64,000 nt of DNA from NCBI RefSeq assembly GCF_030270585.1, contig NZ_BSYI01000007.1, positions 1 to 64,000 on the forward strand, read 5' to 3'. The notes under the pieces were generated by a model. That model saw only the letters and a list, made by a program, of their open reading frames with translations. It searched no databases and had not been told where the DNA came from. Positions 19,225-29,386 of this stretch are shown one piece after another. Within the stretch, counting starts at the first letter, position 1, and every line of letters starts with the position of its first letter. Source of the stretch: Paralimibaculum aggregatum. GTDB taxonomy: Bacteria; Pseudomonadota; Alphaproteobacteria; Rhodobacterales; Rhodobacteraceae. Made by a program: the position numbers and the translations under genes.

Positions 19225-20220
19225 TCAGACGGTGACGACCACCGTGCCGAGCACGCCCCCCGCCTCGACCGCCCGGTGCGCCGCCGCCGTCTCGGCCAGC
19301 GGGAACTGGGGGCCGACCGCATGCGAGAGCCGGCCTTCGGCGAGCCAGTCGGTGATCCCGGCCGCCGCCCGCGCGCGGGCCTCCGGCGCCATCAGATAGG
19401 CCAGCACCATCCGCAGCGTCACGTTCTTGAACATCAGCTGGTAGAACGGCAGCGCCGGTTCCGGCACCGCCATCGAGGCATAGGTGGCGATGGTGCCGTT
19501 CTCGGCGATCACCGCGGCGGTGGTCGCCATGTTGGCGCCGAGATCGACATCCACCACCCGGTCCACGCCGGCGCCGCCGGTCAGCTCCATGACCCGCGCC
19601 GTCACATCCTCGCGGCGATAGTCGATCACCGCATCCGGGGCGAGGCTGTGGGCGCTGGCATGGGCCGCCTTCTCGGGGCCCGACACGGTGGTGATGACCT
19701 GCGCCGCGCCGCCGAGCCGGGCCATCTGCACGGCATAGCGCCCCACTGCGCCGGCCCCGCCGGTCACCAGCACCCGCGCGCCGGCGATCGAGCCGGCCTC
19801 GAAGAGCGTCATCCAGGCGGTCATCGCCGGGATCCCGAGGCAGGCGCCCTCGGCGGCGGTGCTGCGCCCGGGCAGCGGCGATGTCTGCACCGCGGGCAGG
19901 GCGATCCGCTCCGCCGCCGTGCCGAACTCGCGCCGCCAGTGACCGTTCCAGAGCCAGACCCGCTGGCCGATCCGCGACGGGTCGATGCCCTCGCCGACGG
20001 CCTCGATCACCCCGGCGCCGTCGGAATGCGGCACGGTGAGCGGATAGGCCATCTGCGCCCCCGGCCGTGCGCCCGCGCGCAGCTTGACATCGGAGGGATT
20101 GACCCCCGAGGCCTCGAGGCGGACCACCACCTCGCCGGGGGCCGGCGCCGGGTCCTCGATGTCGCGCAGCGTCAGCACCTCGTCGGCGGGGCCGAATCTC
20201 TCATAGGCGATCGCCTTCAT
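19225..20220 (-). CDS. NADPH:quinone reductase-like medium-chain dehydrogenase
   Basis: 331 residues, MDR superfamily, quinone oxidoreductase (QOR/zeta-crystallin) branch: MKAIAYERFGPADEVLTL start, SGVNPSDVKLRAG in place of the zinc-binding region, and the nucleotide motif VLVTGGAGAVGRYAVQMARL near 147-166. No structural-zinc cysteines are seen. It likely reduces quinones or reactive enals with NADPH. The start is fixed by GAGGAGG before the ATG at 20220; an upstream in-frame start lacks support. It stands alone, tail-to-tail with the DUF1127-like gene. Confidence 0.88.
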   Translation of the reverse strand: MKAIAYERFGPADEVLTLRDIEDPAPAPGEVVVRLEASGVNPSDVKLRAGARPGAQMAYPLTVPHSDGAGVIEAVGEGIDPSRIGQRVWLWNGHWRREFGTAAERIALPAVQTSPLPGRSTAAEGACLGIPAMTAWMTLFEAGSIAGARVLVTGGAGAVGRYAVQMARLGGAAQVITTVSGPEKAAHASAHSLAPDAVIDYRREDVTARVMELTGGAGVDRVVDVDLGANMATTAAVIAENGTIATYASMAVPEPALPFYQLMFKNVTLRMVLAYLMAPEARARAAAGITDWLAEGRLSHAVGPQFPLAETAAAHRAVEAGGVLGTVVVTV

Positions 20221-20330
20221 CGTGTCCTCCTCTGGCGGTGTTTCCCGACAGCCTAGCACGGGCCGCTGCGCTGGGCATTGCGCTGGCCGCCCATCTCGTC
20301 AGAATGGCCCGAGGTCAGGACGAGGGTCGG

Positions 20331-20771
20331 ATGGCGAGCAAATCCAAATCCTTGCGCAAGCTCGAAGCCGGGGTACGCGACACCAACAAGCGCATGCGCC
20401 CGGAGATGCGCGCGCGGCTCAGGCAGGTCGAGCGGATGGTGCGCGACCTGCGCGCCCAGATCCGCCGGCTGCACAACATCCGCACCCAGATCAAGCGCAA
20501 CCAGATCCCGCTGCTCGAGGACCTGAAGCTGACCGAGCGGCTGATCGGCACGATCAAGGATATCGACAAGGAACATGCCGAGGCGGTGAAGGCGAAGAAC
20601 AGGCTGCGCGAGAAGGAGATGCTGCGCCGGTATCGCCGCCGCGACACCGACGGCGCGCAGATGCTGCGCAACCTCGACAAGCGCAGCCGCAAGCTCGAGG
20701 ACATCGACGAGGCCTGGGTCGCCGTGCTGAAGGAACTCGAGAAGCTCTCGGCGATCCGCTGGAAGCGGTGA
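20331..20771 (+). CDS. Hypothetical basic coiled-coil protein
   Basis: 146 residues with 40% charged residues and almost no hydrophobic core. Long Leu/Ile heptads with Arg/Lys/Glu (RARLRQVERMVRDLRAQIRR, then IPLLEDLKLTERLIGTIKDI, then AEAVKAKNRLREKEMLRRY) predict one long coiled coil. No family recognised; DNA, RNA or scaffold binding is conceivable from the charge but not shown. Start taken at the ATG after GACGAGGGTCGG; earlier in-frame ATGs at 20238 and 20304 are possible. Convergent with the CorC-type gene. Confidence 0.6.
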   Translation: MASKSKSLRKLEAGVRDTNKRMRPEMRARLRQVERMVRDLRAQIRRLHNIRTQIKRNQIPLLEDLKLTERLIGTIKDIDKEHAEAVKAKNRLREKEMLRRYRRRDTDGAQMLRNLDKRSRKLEDIDEAWVAVLKELEKLSAIRWKR

Positions 20772-20789
20772 GCCGGCTGCCGGCCCGGC

Positions 20790-22091
20790 TCAGGCCCGCG
20801 GCAGCTCCTTCATCCGGATCTTGGTGATCTGCTGGCGCTCGCGGGCCAGCACCTCGAAGCGCACGCCGTGGAAGGCGAAGACCTGGCCCTCGGTCGGGAT
20901 CGCCTGCGCCTCGTGGATCACCAGGCCCGCCACGGTGGTCGCCTCGTCGTCCGGCAGGTTCCAGTCGCAGGCGCGGTTGAGGTTGCGGATCGAGAGCGAA
21001 CCCGGCACCACGATGGAGCCGCCGGTCTCGCGGATCAGCCCCTCGACCTCGATGTCGTGCTCGTCGGCGATGTCGCCGACGATCTCCTCGAGGATGTCCT
21101 CCAGCGTGATCAGCCCCTGCAGGGTGCCGTATTCGTCGACCACGAGGGCGAAATGCTGCCGCTTCTTGAGGAAGGCGCGGAGCTGGTCGTCGAGCGGGCG
21201 GGTGTCGGGCACGAACCAGGGCTGGCGGGCCACCGACATGACGTCGAGCCGGGCATTGGCCTCGGCGATGTTCACCGTCTCGCCATTGCCGCGCATCTCG
21301 CGGTCGACGGCGCGCAGCAGGTCCTTGGCGTGCAGCACGCCGACGATGTTCTCCGGCTCGCCGCGCCAGAGCGGGATGCGGGTGTGCGGGCTGGCCAGGC
21401 AGAACGAGACGATCTCGTCGGAGGGCGCATCGGCGGAGATCGATTGCAGGTCGCGGCGGTGGCGCATCACGTCGGCCACCTCGCGCTCGCGCAGCTCGAG
21501 CGCGGCGAGCAGCCGGTCGCGCTCGTCCTTCTCCACGCCGCCTTCGGAATGATGCAGCGCGATGGCGCCGCGGATCTGCTCGTGCGGCGCGAGGACATGG
21601 GCGTCCGGGTCGATCTTCACGCCGATCACGCTGAAGGCGCCGCGCACCAGGAACGAGATCGCGCTGACCAGCGGCGCGAAGACCCGCACCACGATCTCGA
21701 TCGCCGGGGCGACGCGGGTCGAGGCCTGGTCGGGCCGGGTGATCGCGTAGGTCTTCGGCGCCACCTCGGCGAAGACGGTGACCAGCACCGTCATCACGAG
21801 CGTGGCATAGGCGACGCCGGTCTCGCCGAGCAGTCCGGTGAAGAGCGTGGTGGCGAGCGCCGTCGAGAGCACGTTGACGAGGTTGTTGCCGAGCAGGATC
21901 GAGCCGAGAAGCCGCTCGTTGTCCTCCGTGAGCTTGAGCGCGGTGGCGGCGCCCCGCGAGCCGTTCGCCGCGAGCTGGTGCATGGCGGCGCGGTTGGTCG
22001 CGGTGAGGGCGGTCTCGCTGCCCGAGAAGAAGGCCGAGCAGCCGAGCAGTCCGAGAATGGCGAAGGCGGTCCACCAGTCGGCGGCGTCCAT
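20790..22091 (-). CDS. HlyC/CorC (CNNM) family protein: DUF21, CBS pair, CorC domain
   Basis: 433 residues. The N-terminal DUF21/CNNM membrane domain (about 1-185) includes SAFFSGSETALTATNRAA and LLGNNLVNVLSTALATTLF. A tandem CBS region follows (about 205-330: TRIPLWRGEPENIVGVLHAK, FALVVDEYGTLQGLITLEDI) and then a C-terminal CorC_HlyC domain. Family members export or regulate Mg/Co or Na at the inner membrane. It begins 85 bp before the GNAT gene ends on the same strand, so it may be the last gene of the paiB unit or separately expressed. Confidence 0.93.
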   Translation of the reverse strand: MDAADWWTAFAILGLLGCSAFFSGSETALTATNRAAMHQLAANGSRGAATALKLTEDNERLLGSILLGNNLVNVLSTALATTLFTGLLGETGVAYATLVMTVLVTVFAEVAPKTYAITRPDQASTRVAPAIEIVVRVFAPLVSAISFLVRGAFSVIGVKIDPDAHVLAPHEQIRGAIALHHSEGGVEKDERDRLLAALELREREVADVMRHRRDLQSISADAPSDEIVSFCLASPHTRIPLWRGEPENIVGVLHAKDLLRAVDREMRGNGETVNIAEANARLDVMSVARQPWFVPDTRPLDDQLRAFLKKRQHFALVVDEYGTLQGLITLEDILEEIVGDIADEHDIEVEGLIRETGGSIVVPGSLSIRNLNRACDWNLPDDEATTVAGLVIHEAQAIPTEGQVFAFHGVRFEVLARERQQITKIRMKELPRA

Positions 22092-22175
22092 GACGTGGGT
22101 CTCCGGTTAGCAGGGCTAGGCCGTGTTATGGGGCCGGGGCAGGCGCGGGACAAGGGGCGAGCGGCAGCGCCTGGT

Positions 22176-22679
22176 TCAGCCGATCCAGCGCGCGAGCGTC
22201 ACGAGGTTCTCGCGATAGCCGAGGGCGGCATAGACCGCGCGGGCATGGGCATTGGCCGAGAGCGCCGAGATCTCCACCCGGCGGATGCCATGGGCCGCCA
22301 GATGTGCCTCCGCCGCCGCGATCATCGCCCTGGCGAGCCCGGTGCCGCGGCCGCGCGGCTCGAGCCAGAGATCGGAGATGCGCCCGAGGCGCCGGGCCTC
22401 CGGAAGCACGAAATCGCCGAACTCGGTCTCGACGCCCCAGAGGATGAAGCCGAGCGGCGCCTCGCCGTCCGGGCCCTCGGCGATCAGGCAGCCCGCCGCC
22501 GGATCGTCGGCGATCCAGCCGAGCAGCGCCGCGATGTGGGGGGCCGCCATCTCGGCGCCGGGGCGGCGGTTCTCCTCCATGGCGCGCTCATGGTCCTGCA
22601 GGCGGGCCATCATCGCGACGAGCGCCCCGCGGTCGGCCTCGGTCGCCGGGCGCAGGCGCCGGTCCGCGGGCGGGGTCAT
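22176..22679 (-). CDS. GNAT family N-acetyltransferase
   Basis: 167 residues with a complete GNAT fold. The acetyl-CoA loop is ISDLWLEPRGRGTGLARAMI (about 100-119, Q/RxxGxG/A form) and the C-terminal strand is AHARAVYAALGYREN. It overlaps the paiB stop by ATGA, the same gene pairing as paiA-paiB in Bacillus, where PaiA acetylates polyamines. Since the window also has a spermidine operon, a polyamine acetyltransferase role is plausible, but the sequence itself does not fix the substrate. Confidence 0.85.
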   Translation of the reverse strand: MTPPADRRLRPATEADRGALVAMMARLQDHERAMEENRRPGAEMAAPHIAALLGWIADDPAAGCLIAEGPDGEAPLGFILWGVETEFGDFVLPEARRLGRISDLWLEPRGRGTGLARAMIAAAEAHLAAHGIRRVEISALSANAHARAVYAALGYRENLVTLARWIG

Positions 22680-23299
22680 GCCGTGTCCACGCCGCGCATC
22701 AGCGCCGCGAGGCCCGCGAGCTCCGTGCCCGGGCTCCGGCCCTTCGCGATCTCGTCGGCGGCGCCGGCGCGGGCCGGGGCGGTGCGGTTCTGGTTGAGCT
22801 TGAAGGTGCTCTCGATGCGCTCCACCGCCATCTCGACCGGGAGGATCTGCCGCATCATCCGCGCCATCACGCCCTCCGACATCTTGTGATGCGTCCAGGG
22901 CGGCTTCGGCGCGAGCGCGGCCTCGAACCGCGCCGAGAGCCGCTCGAGATGGCCGATCAGGCTCTCCGGCGGCGCCAGCGCCAGGGTCACGTGCAGATGC
23001 ACCGCGACATAGTTCCAGGTCGGCACGAGATCCGGCTCGCCATACCAGTCCGGCGAGACATAGGCATCCGGCCCGGAGACGATCAGGCGAGCCCTGAGCG
23101 GGCCGCCGGCCAGCGCCCGGGCGAGCGGATTGGAGCGCACCAGATGCGCCTCCACCCGGTCGTCCTCCAGCAGGAAGGGCACATGGGCCGCCAGCACCTC
23201 GTCGCCGGCCGCCGCGGTCAGCACACCGAAGCCGCGCGCCGCGGCGGCGGCGCGGGCGGTCTCCTCCTCGGTCTGGCGGAAGACGGGATTGGGATGCAT
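22676..23299 (-). CDS. paiB: PaiB-type FMN-binding protein
   Basis: 207 residues. MHPNPVFRQTEEETARAAA, HLVRSNPLARAL, GPDAYVSPDWYGEPDLVPTW and NYVAVHLHVTL are the diagnostic PaiB/FMN_bind_2 motifs; the second half contains the KMSEGVMARMMRQI segment. PaiB is a flavin-reductase-like split-barrel protein described as a negative transcriptional regulator in Bacillus, although direct DNA binding is doubtful. AGGAGACACCG precedes the ATG. Translationally coupled to the downstream GNAT gene and 26 bp after the methyltransferase. Confidence 0.93.
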   Translation of the reverse strand: MHPNPVFRQTEEETARAAAAARGFGVLTAAAGDEVLAAHVPFLLEDDRVEAHLVRSNPLARALAGGPLRARLIVSGPDAYVSPDWYGEPDLVPTWNYVAVHLHVTLALAPPESLIGHLERLSARFEAALAPKPPWTHHKMSEGVMARMMRQILPVEMAVERIESTFKLNQNRTAPARAGAADEIAKGRSPGTELAGLAALMRGVDTA

Positions 23300-23324
23300 C
23301 GGTGTCTCCTTGGGGGCGATCGGC

Positions 23325-24095
23325 TCAGGCGGCGATCGCGGTGGTCAGGATCGGCACGGAGGAGAAGAAGAACTCGCCCTCAGCATCCGCTGCCGCCAGC
23401 GCCGCGAGCCAGGCCTCGGCGGTGCCCGGCGCGGTGCCCTCGCGGGCGGCATGGGCGGCCATCAGCCTGGCCAGCCAGTAGGCGAAGGCGGCCGGGCCGA
23501 AATCGGCGTTCACGATCGGCACCGGCAGCTGGCGGATCCCGGTGAAGCCGGCCCGCGCCAGCATCGGCGCGAGTCGCGCGGGCAGGTTGGGATGCGCCGC
23601 ATGGTTCTCCCAGGCGCTGGCGATCCTGGCGGTGAGCCCGATCTCCGGCCCGTGCCAGAAGCTGCTGGTCCAGTTCGTCGCGAGGCAGTGGAAGCGCCCG
23701 CCGGCCTTCAGCACGCGGCGGATCTCGGCCAGCGCGGTCTCGACCTCCGGCACGTATTCCACCGCCTGCACGGCGACGGCGGCGTCGAACACCGCGTCGC
23801 CATAGCCGAGCGCGCGGACATCGCCGATCTCCGGCTTGGCGGCGGGGATGCCGGTGCATTCGGCCTCTGCCGCGCCGATCTGGTCCGGCGAGATGTCGAG
23901 CCCGGCGGCAAGCCCGTGCGGGCCGACCGCCAGCGCCAGCTCGCGCAGCAGGAGCCCGGCGCCGCAGCCGATCTCCAGCAGCCGCTCGCCGCGCCGCGGC
24001 GCCAGCGTCTGCGCCACCGCGAGCCGGCGCGCGGCGATGTCGGAGCAGCGCGCGAGCTGCTGCTGGATCTCGGCGATCTCGCCCGTGAACTCCAT
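23325..24095 (-). CDS. Class I SAM-dependent methyltransferase (UbiE/11-type)
   Basis: 256 residues. LLEIGCGAGLLLRELALAVG (about 40-59) is motif I, GLDISPDQIGAAE motif II, FDAAVAVQAVEYVPEVETAL the post-II region, and RRVLKAGGRFHCLA motif III. EYVPEVETALAEIRRVLKAG is typical of the Methyltransf_11 group. Substrate unknown. It ends 26 bp before paiB on the same strand and probably starts that transcription unit. GGGCGGGA lies close upstream of the ATG. Confidence 0.85.
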   Translation of the reverse strand: MEFTGEIAEIQQQLARCSDIAARRLAVAQTLAPRRGERLLEIGCGAGLLLRELALAVGPHGLAAGLDISPDQIGAAEAECTGIPAAKPEIGDVRALGYGDAVFDAAVAVQAVEYVPEVETALAEIRRVLKAGGRFHCLATNWTSSFWHGPEIGLTARIASAWENHAAHPNLPARLAPMLARAGFTGIRQLPVPIVNADFGPAAFAYWLARLMAAHAAREGTAPGTAEAWLAALAAADAEGEFFFSSVPILTTAIAA

Positions 24096-24155
24096 TCCCG
24101 CCCGGGTCTCCGCTTGCCTGGCCTCCCCCCGACCTACACCCTGCCTGCGCCGAGG

Positions 24156-25373
24156 TCAGCCCCCGGTGTCAGGCGCGCCGGCCGCGTCGGGCGCGTCGGG
24201 CCAGTCGCGCCCGCGCGGGGCGAGGCCGACCTGCCGGGCGCGCAGCCGCCGCAGCCGGGCGAGCAGCCCCCAGGCGGCGCGGCGGTGCCAGGGCAGGTGG
24301 CGGGTGAAGACCATCTCCAGCTGCTGGTGCAGCACCGCGCCGCGCATGCGCTTGAAATGCTCCGCGCCGCCGCCCCAGTCGAGCAGGAGGCCGCGCTCCG
24401 CCGCCACCGCGATGTCGCTGGCGGCGGCGAGCTCGTAGCCGCGGACCGCATCATCGGCCCCGGGGGGCAGGCGCCCGAAGGTCGTCCAGTAGAGCCGCCG
24501 GCCGTCCTCGCGCTGCAGGTTGAAGGCGGCGATCTCGCCGGGCGGCCCGTCCGGCGCGGCCCAGGCCGCGAGGCGGACATCCTCGCAGGCCAGCGCGAGG
24601 CGGAAGAACGCCGCCGTATAGGCCGGGTTGAGCTGCGAATGGCGGCCGATATTGGCCTCGGCATGGAGCGCTGCCAGCCGCTCCTCCTGCCCTTCCAGCG
24701 CGGCGCGGCCGAGCTGGCGCGGCGCCGCCTCGGCCAGCAGCCGGGCGAGCGTGTTGCGGTTGTTGCGGAGCTTGCGCCGCTTCCGGCCGGAGAGCGGGGC
24801 AGAGGGGTCGAGCACGCAGATCCGGCGCGAGGGCACCGGCTCGCCGCCGGCTTGCGCCAGCGCATCGTGGAGCTCGGGGGTCAGCGTCTGCGTCACGTCC
24901 TGCACCACCAGGGCATGATCCGGATGGCGCGCCGCGAGGAAGGCCAGCGCCGCCGCCCAGTCCGCCGCCGGGAGCCCGGGATCCGGCGCGCCCGAGAGCA
25001 GCCAGTGGTTGACGAAGGCGCAGCGGTCGATCCGCCCCAGCCGCAGCGCGAGGACCAGCGGCGCGAGCAGGGCCCGGAGCGTGCCGCGGCCGATCCGCTT
25101 CGAGGCGCGGGCGATCTCCTCGGCGGGGTAGAGCACGTGATGCGCGAGCGGCGACAGGATCGAGGCCCGCGGCCCCTGCGCGCCGGAGATCAGCACCGGC
25201 AGCACGGCATCGCCCACGCGCAGGAGCTCGCCCCGCATCTCCCCGGCATTGGCCATCAGGGCGGCAGGCCCCGGATCGACCAGCGCCGCGAGATGACGCC
25301 GCGTGCCGGGCGGCACCGTCGCGGGCCAGCTCGCCGGATCGGCGGGGTCTACTATGGCAATCGGCGTCGTCAT
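24156..25373 (-). CDS. Putative FemAB/BioF2-like GNAT-fold acyltransferase
   Basis: 405 residues. The second half (RKLRNNRNTLARLLAEAAPR, ALHAEANIGRHSQLNPAYTA, then EIAAFNLQREDGRRLYWTTF) has the order of motifs of CelD/BioF2-type proteins with a FemAB-related GNAT fold. DWGGGAEHFKRMRGA is the usual 'Gly-x-x-x-Phe-Lys' anchor near the C-terminus. The N-terminal half is family-poor. Likely transfers an acyl or aminoacyl group to an envelope or secondary metabolite substrate. Divergent from the lysophospholipid-acyltransferase-like gene with a 71-bp shared promoter space. Confidence 0.55.
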   Translation of the reverse strand: MTTPIAIVDPADPASWPATVPPGTRRHLAALVDPGPAALMANAGEMRGELLRVGDAVLPVLISGAQGPRASILSPLAHHVLYPAEEIARASKRIGRGTLRALLAPLVLALRLGRIDRCAFVNHWLLSGAPDPGLPAADWAAALAFLAARHPDHALVVQDVTQTLTPELHDALAQAGGEPVPSRRICVLDPSAPLSGRKRRKLRNNRNTLARLLAEAAPRQLGRAALEGQEERLAALHAEANIGRHSQLNPAYTAAFFRLALACEDVRLAAWAAPDGPPGEIAAFNLQREDGRRLYWTTFGRLPPGADDAVRGYELAAASDIAVAAERGLLLDWGGGAEHFKRMRGAVLHQQLEMVFTRHLPWHRRAAWGLLARLRRLRARQVGLAPRGRDWPDAPDAAGAPDTGG

Positions 25374-25444
25374 GCGGCATATCCGTGATGTCGGCCCGCC
25401 CGGCGGTGCCCGGCCGAGGCAAGCCTGTCCGCGGGAGTTTTGCA

Positions 25445-26452
25445 ATGGCAACCGAGACCGCCCGGCCCGAAACCCGCGCTGCCGCGCCGCTGCCCGGCGA
25501 CGAGGAGCACCAGCCCTTCGCCGCGCTCTCCGACATTCCGGCCGCCGGCGCGGAGGCGGTTGCGGCGCTGGCGGCACGGCTGACCACGCCCGCGGCAGGG
25601 GAGCGGCTCAACCGCTGGCTGGCGCGCACGACACTGAGGCTGCAGCCGGGCAAGCGCCGACGGGCGATGGAGACCTACCGTGCCATCATCGGCGACGCGC
25701 CGGGCATGCCCGCGCCCGAGACCTATGCCGAGGATCTGCTGACGGTGCATTTCAGCCAGCAGCTGGCCACCAACCGGCTCGGTCACGACCCCGCCTGGCG
25801 CCCGGAGATCACGGTGGCGCCCGAGGGCGTCGCGGCAATGGCGTCGGCGCAGGCCCGCGGGCAGGGCTGCGTCTGGTGGTGGCTGCCGCAGGAGCATCTG
25901 GAATGGCTCGGGCGGGTGGTGGCCCATGATCTGGGCCTGGACTACCACCACATCTCGCATCGGCTGCATGGGCCCTCGCCCACGAAACTCGGCGTGGCGC
26001 TGCTGAACCGGCGGACCTGGGCGATGGAGGGGCGGTTCTCCCGGCGCATCGTGCTCGGCCGGGAGAGCGCGCGCCCGGCGCTGGCAGAGGCGCGGCGGGT
26101 TCTCGAGGCGGGCGGTGTGGTCGGCTTCCGCGGCCTCGGGCGCGGGCGCAGCGCGCGGGCCTATCCCTTCTTCGGCGGGCATATCTGGGTCGCCATGGGC
26201 GCGCCGGTGACGGCGATCCGCGCGGGCGCGGCGCTCTTCACCATCGCGGCCCGGGTCGAGCCGGGGGAGCGGTTCCACGTCGAGATCCGGCCGATGGCGT
26301 ATGATCCCGAAGCCGGCCCGGAGCCGTTGGCGGCCGAGTTCGCCCGGCGCCACGAGGCGGCGACGCGGGCCTGTCCGGCGCTCTGGTCGGCGCTGCGTCG
26401 CCAGTGCCGCCCGGGCCCGCCGCCCGAGGGACCGCCGCCGCCGACGGTGTGA
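25445..26452 (+). CDS. LpxL/HtrB-like acyltransferase-related protein
   Basis: 335 residues. Segments such as RRAMETYRAIIGDAP, GRVVAHDLGLDYHHISHRLH, LEAGGVVGFRGLGRGRSARA and PFFGGHIWVAMGAPVTAIRA follow the layout of the lauroyl/myristoyl acyltransferase family (LPLAT superfamily), but the catalytic HxxxxD motif is not clear, so activity is doubtful. Start chosen at the ATG 6 nt after CGGGAG; an upstream in-frame ATG at 25385 lacks a site. Proline-rich C-terminus. Its divergent neighbour is another acyltransferase-like gene, hinting at one lipid or envelope modification pathway. Confidence 0.5.
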   Translation: MATETARPETRAAAPLPGDEEHQPFAALSDIPAAGAEAVAALAARLTTPAAGERLNRWLARTTLRLQPGKRRRAMETYRAIIGDAPGMPAPETYAEDLLTVHFSQQLATNRLGHDPAWRPEITVAPEGVAAMASAQARGQGCVWWWLPQEHLEWLGRVVAHDLGLDYHHISHRLHGPSPTKLGVALLNRRTWAMEGRFSRRIVLGRESARPALAEARRVLEAGGVVGFRGLGRGRSARAYPFFGGHIWVAMGAPVTAIRAGAALFTIAARVEPGERFHVEIRPMAYDPEAGPEPLAAEFARRHEAATRACPALWSALRRQCRPGPPPEGPPPPTV

Positions 26453-26575
26453 ACCGTTTCCCGCCCCGATCCTGCCCCGGACGACCGGCAGGAGCCGGCC
26501 GCGCGGCGGCGACCGGCAGAGCATCGGCCGGGCGCCGGCGGCCCGGCACGGCTGGCGCCGGGAACGTGGGCGGGA

Positions 26576-27371
26576 TCAGGGGCGGGCCTCGGCCAGCAGC
26601 GCGTTGAAATATCCGGTGATGCGGCGGGTCGGCCAGCGCTCGAGCCGCTCCCAGGCGGCGAGGCGGGCGCGCAGGCGGGCGGCGGCGGCCTCGCCGCGCC
26701 GCTCGGCCCGGGCGGCAAGGCGGATGGCGATGGCCCGCGGGCAGTGCAGCACCGCCGTCTCCTCCCGGATCGCGAAGCCGGCCGCCGCGACCGCGCGGCG
26801 CAGCGCCGACGGCCGCAGCGTCGCGCCGCAGGGATAGGGCACGAGCCCGCTGCGCAGGAGCCATGCCTGCGGCAATGCCTGGCGCAGCGCCAGCACCGGG
26901 TTCGACGGATTGTCGAGCGTGAGCAGCAGGAGCCCGCCGGTGCGGAGCACCCGGCGGATCTCGGCGAGCGCGCGGGCGATCTCCGCCGCGGTCTCGAAAT
27001 GGTCGAGGGAGGAGAGCGAGACCACCGCGTCGAAGCGGCCATCGGCATGGGGCAGGGCGCGGAGATCGGCGATCTCGCCCCTGAGGCGCGGGTAGCGGGC
27101 CCTGGCGGCGGCGACCACGCTGGGCGCGATGTCGATGCCATGCAGCTCGGCGGCATGTGCGGCGAGGTGCCCGGCGGTGCCCGCGGCGACCGCCTCGTCG
27201 AAGAGATCGGTCTTGAGCACGGCGCCGAGCCCTGTCGGCAGCCAGCGCGCGATCAGCCCGGCCGAGACGGCATCGGCATGGGCGCGCCAGAGACCCTGCC
27301 GCGGGGCGGCGATCCAGTCGGCGCCGACGCGCTCCCAGACCGCCGCGTCGCCGGCGGCCCTGCCGGAGGGC

Positions 27372-27385
<14 letters not shown>
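26576..27385 (-). CDS. Class I SAM-dependent methyltransferase (GTG start)
   Basis: 269 residues. The SAM site is atypical: LKTDLFDEAVAAGTAGHLA replaces the usual Gly-rich motif I, the GIDIAPSVVAAARARYP acidic strand is clear, FDAVVSLSSLDHFETAAEI is the post-II region and IRRVLRTGGLLLLTLDNPSN motif III. Methyltransf_11-like; substrate unknown. The start is GTG with an excellent GGAGGAGG 3 nt upstream, and it lies inside the last 14 bp of the ABC ATPase gene, so it is coupled to the peptide-type ABC operon. Confidence 0.78.
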
Positions 27386-28408
<1,023 letters not shown>

Positions 28409-28412
<4 letters not shown>

Positions 28413-29386
28413 GTGCGGCCTCCCAGCGGCAGGTAGCAGGCGACCCGGCGCCCGGGCAGGTCAGGCTCGAGTTCGGGACGCTCGAGATGGCAGCGGGCAT
28501 AGGCATGCTCGCAGCGCGGGCGGAAGGCGCAGCCCTCGGGCAGCGCGCCGAGCGGCGGCATCGAGCCGGGGATCTGGGTGAGCCGCGCGCCGGGCTCGGT
28601 GTGGCCCGGCAGCGAGGCCAGCAGCCCCGCGGCATAGGGATGGCGCGGACGGGCGATGACCTCCGAGGTCGGCCCCTCCTCGACGCAGCGGCCGGCATAC
28701 ATGATCATCAGCCGCTCGGTGACCTCGGCGACCACCGCGAGATCGTGGGTGATCAGGATCAGCCCGACCTCGCGCTCGCGGCAGAGCCGCAGCAGCAGCG
28801 CCATGATCTCGGCCTGGATGGTGACGTCGAGCGCGGTGGTCGGCTCGTCGGCGATGATGATCTCCGGCTCCGCGAGCAGGGCGATGGCGATCACCACGCG
28901 CTGGCGCAGGCCGCCGGAGAGCTCGTGCGGATAGGCGTCGTAGCGCGCCTCGGCCTGCGGCACCTGCACCGCCTTCAGCATCTCGACCGAGCGCCGCCGC
29001 GCCTCGCGCTCGGAGATCCGGCCGTGCGCCTCCAGCGCCTCGGCCATCTGCCGGCCGATGGTGAGCACCGGGTTCAGCGTCGCCATCGGGTCCTGGAAGA
29101 TCATCGCGATGCGCTTGCCGCGGACCCGCCGGATCTCGCGCTCCGACATTGCCAGCAGGTTCTGCCCGTCGAAGCGGATGCTGCCGCCGGCGATGCGCCC
29201 GGGCGACTGGATCAGGTCGAGGATCGCGAAGGCCAGCATCGACTTGCCGGCGCCGCTCTCGCCGACGACGCCGAGCCGCTCGCCGCGTTTCAGCGAGAGA
29301 TCGACCCCGCGCAGCGCGAAGACCTCGTCGCTGCGGCCCCTGGGAAAGGCGACCCTGAGGTCGCGGACTTCGAGAAGTGCGCTCAT
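28409..29386 (-). CDS. Dpp/Opp-type ABC transporter ATP-binding protein (DppD-like)
   Basis: 325 residues. Walker [20 protein letters not shown]-loop [19 protein letters not shown], signature [19 protein letters not shown], Walker [15 protein letters not shown] and the C-terminal Cys motif [15 protein letters not shown] place it in the oligopeptide ATPase family, partner of the DppF-like protein. The true start is the ATG at 29386, overlapping the upstream permease stop; longer in-frame extensions are antisense-like noise. Part of a five-gene minus-strand operon. Confidence 0.93.
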
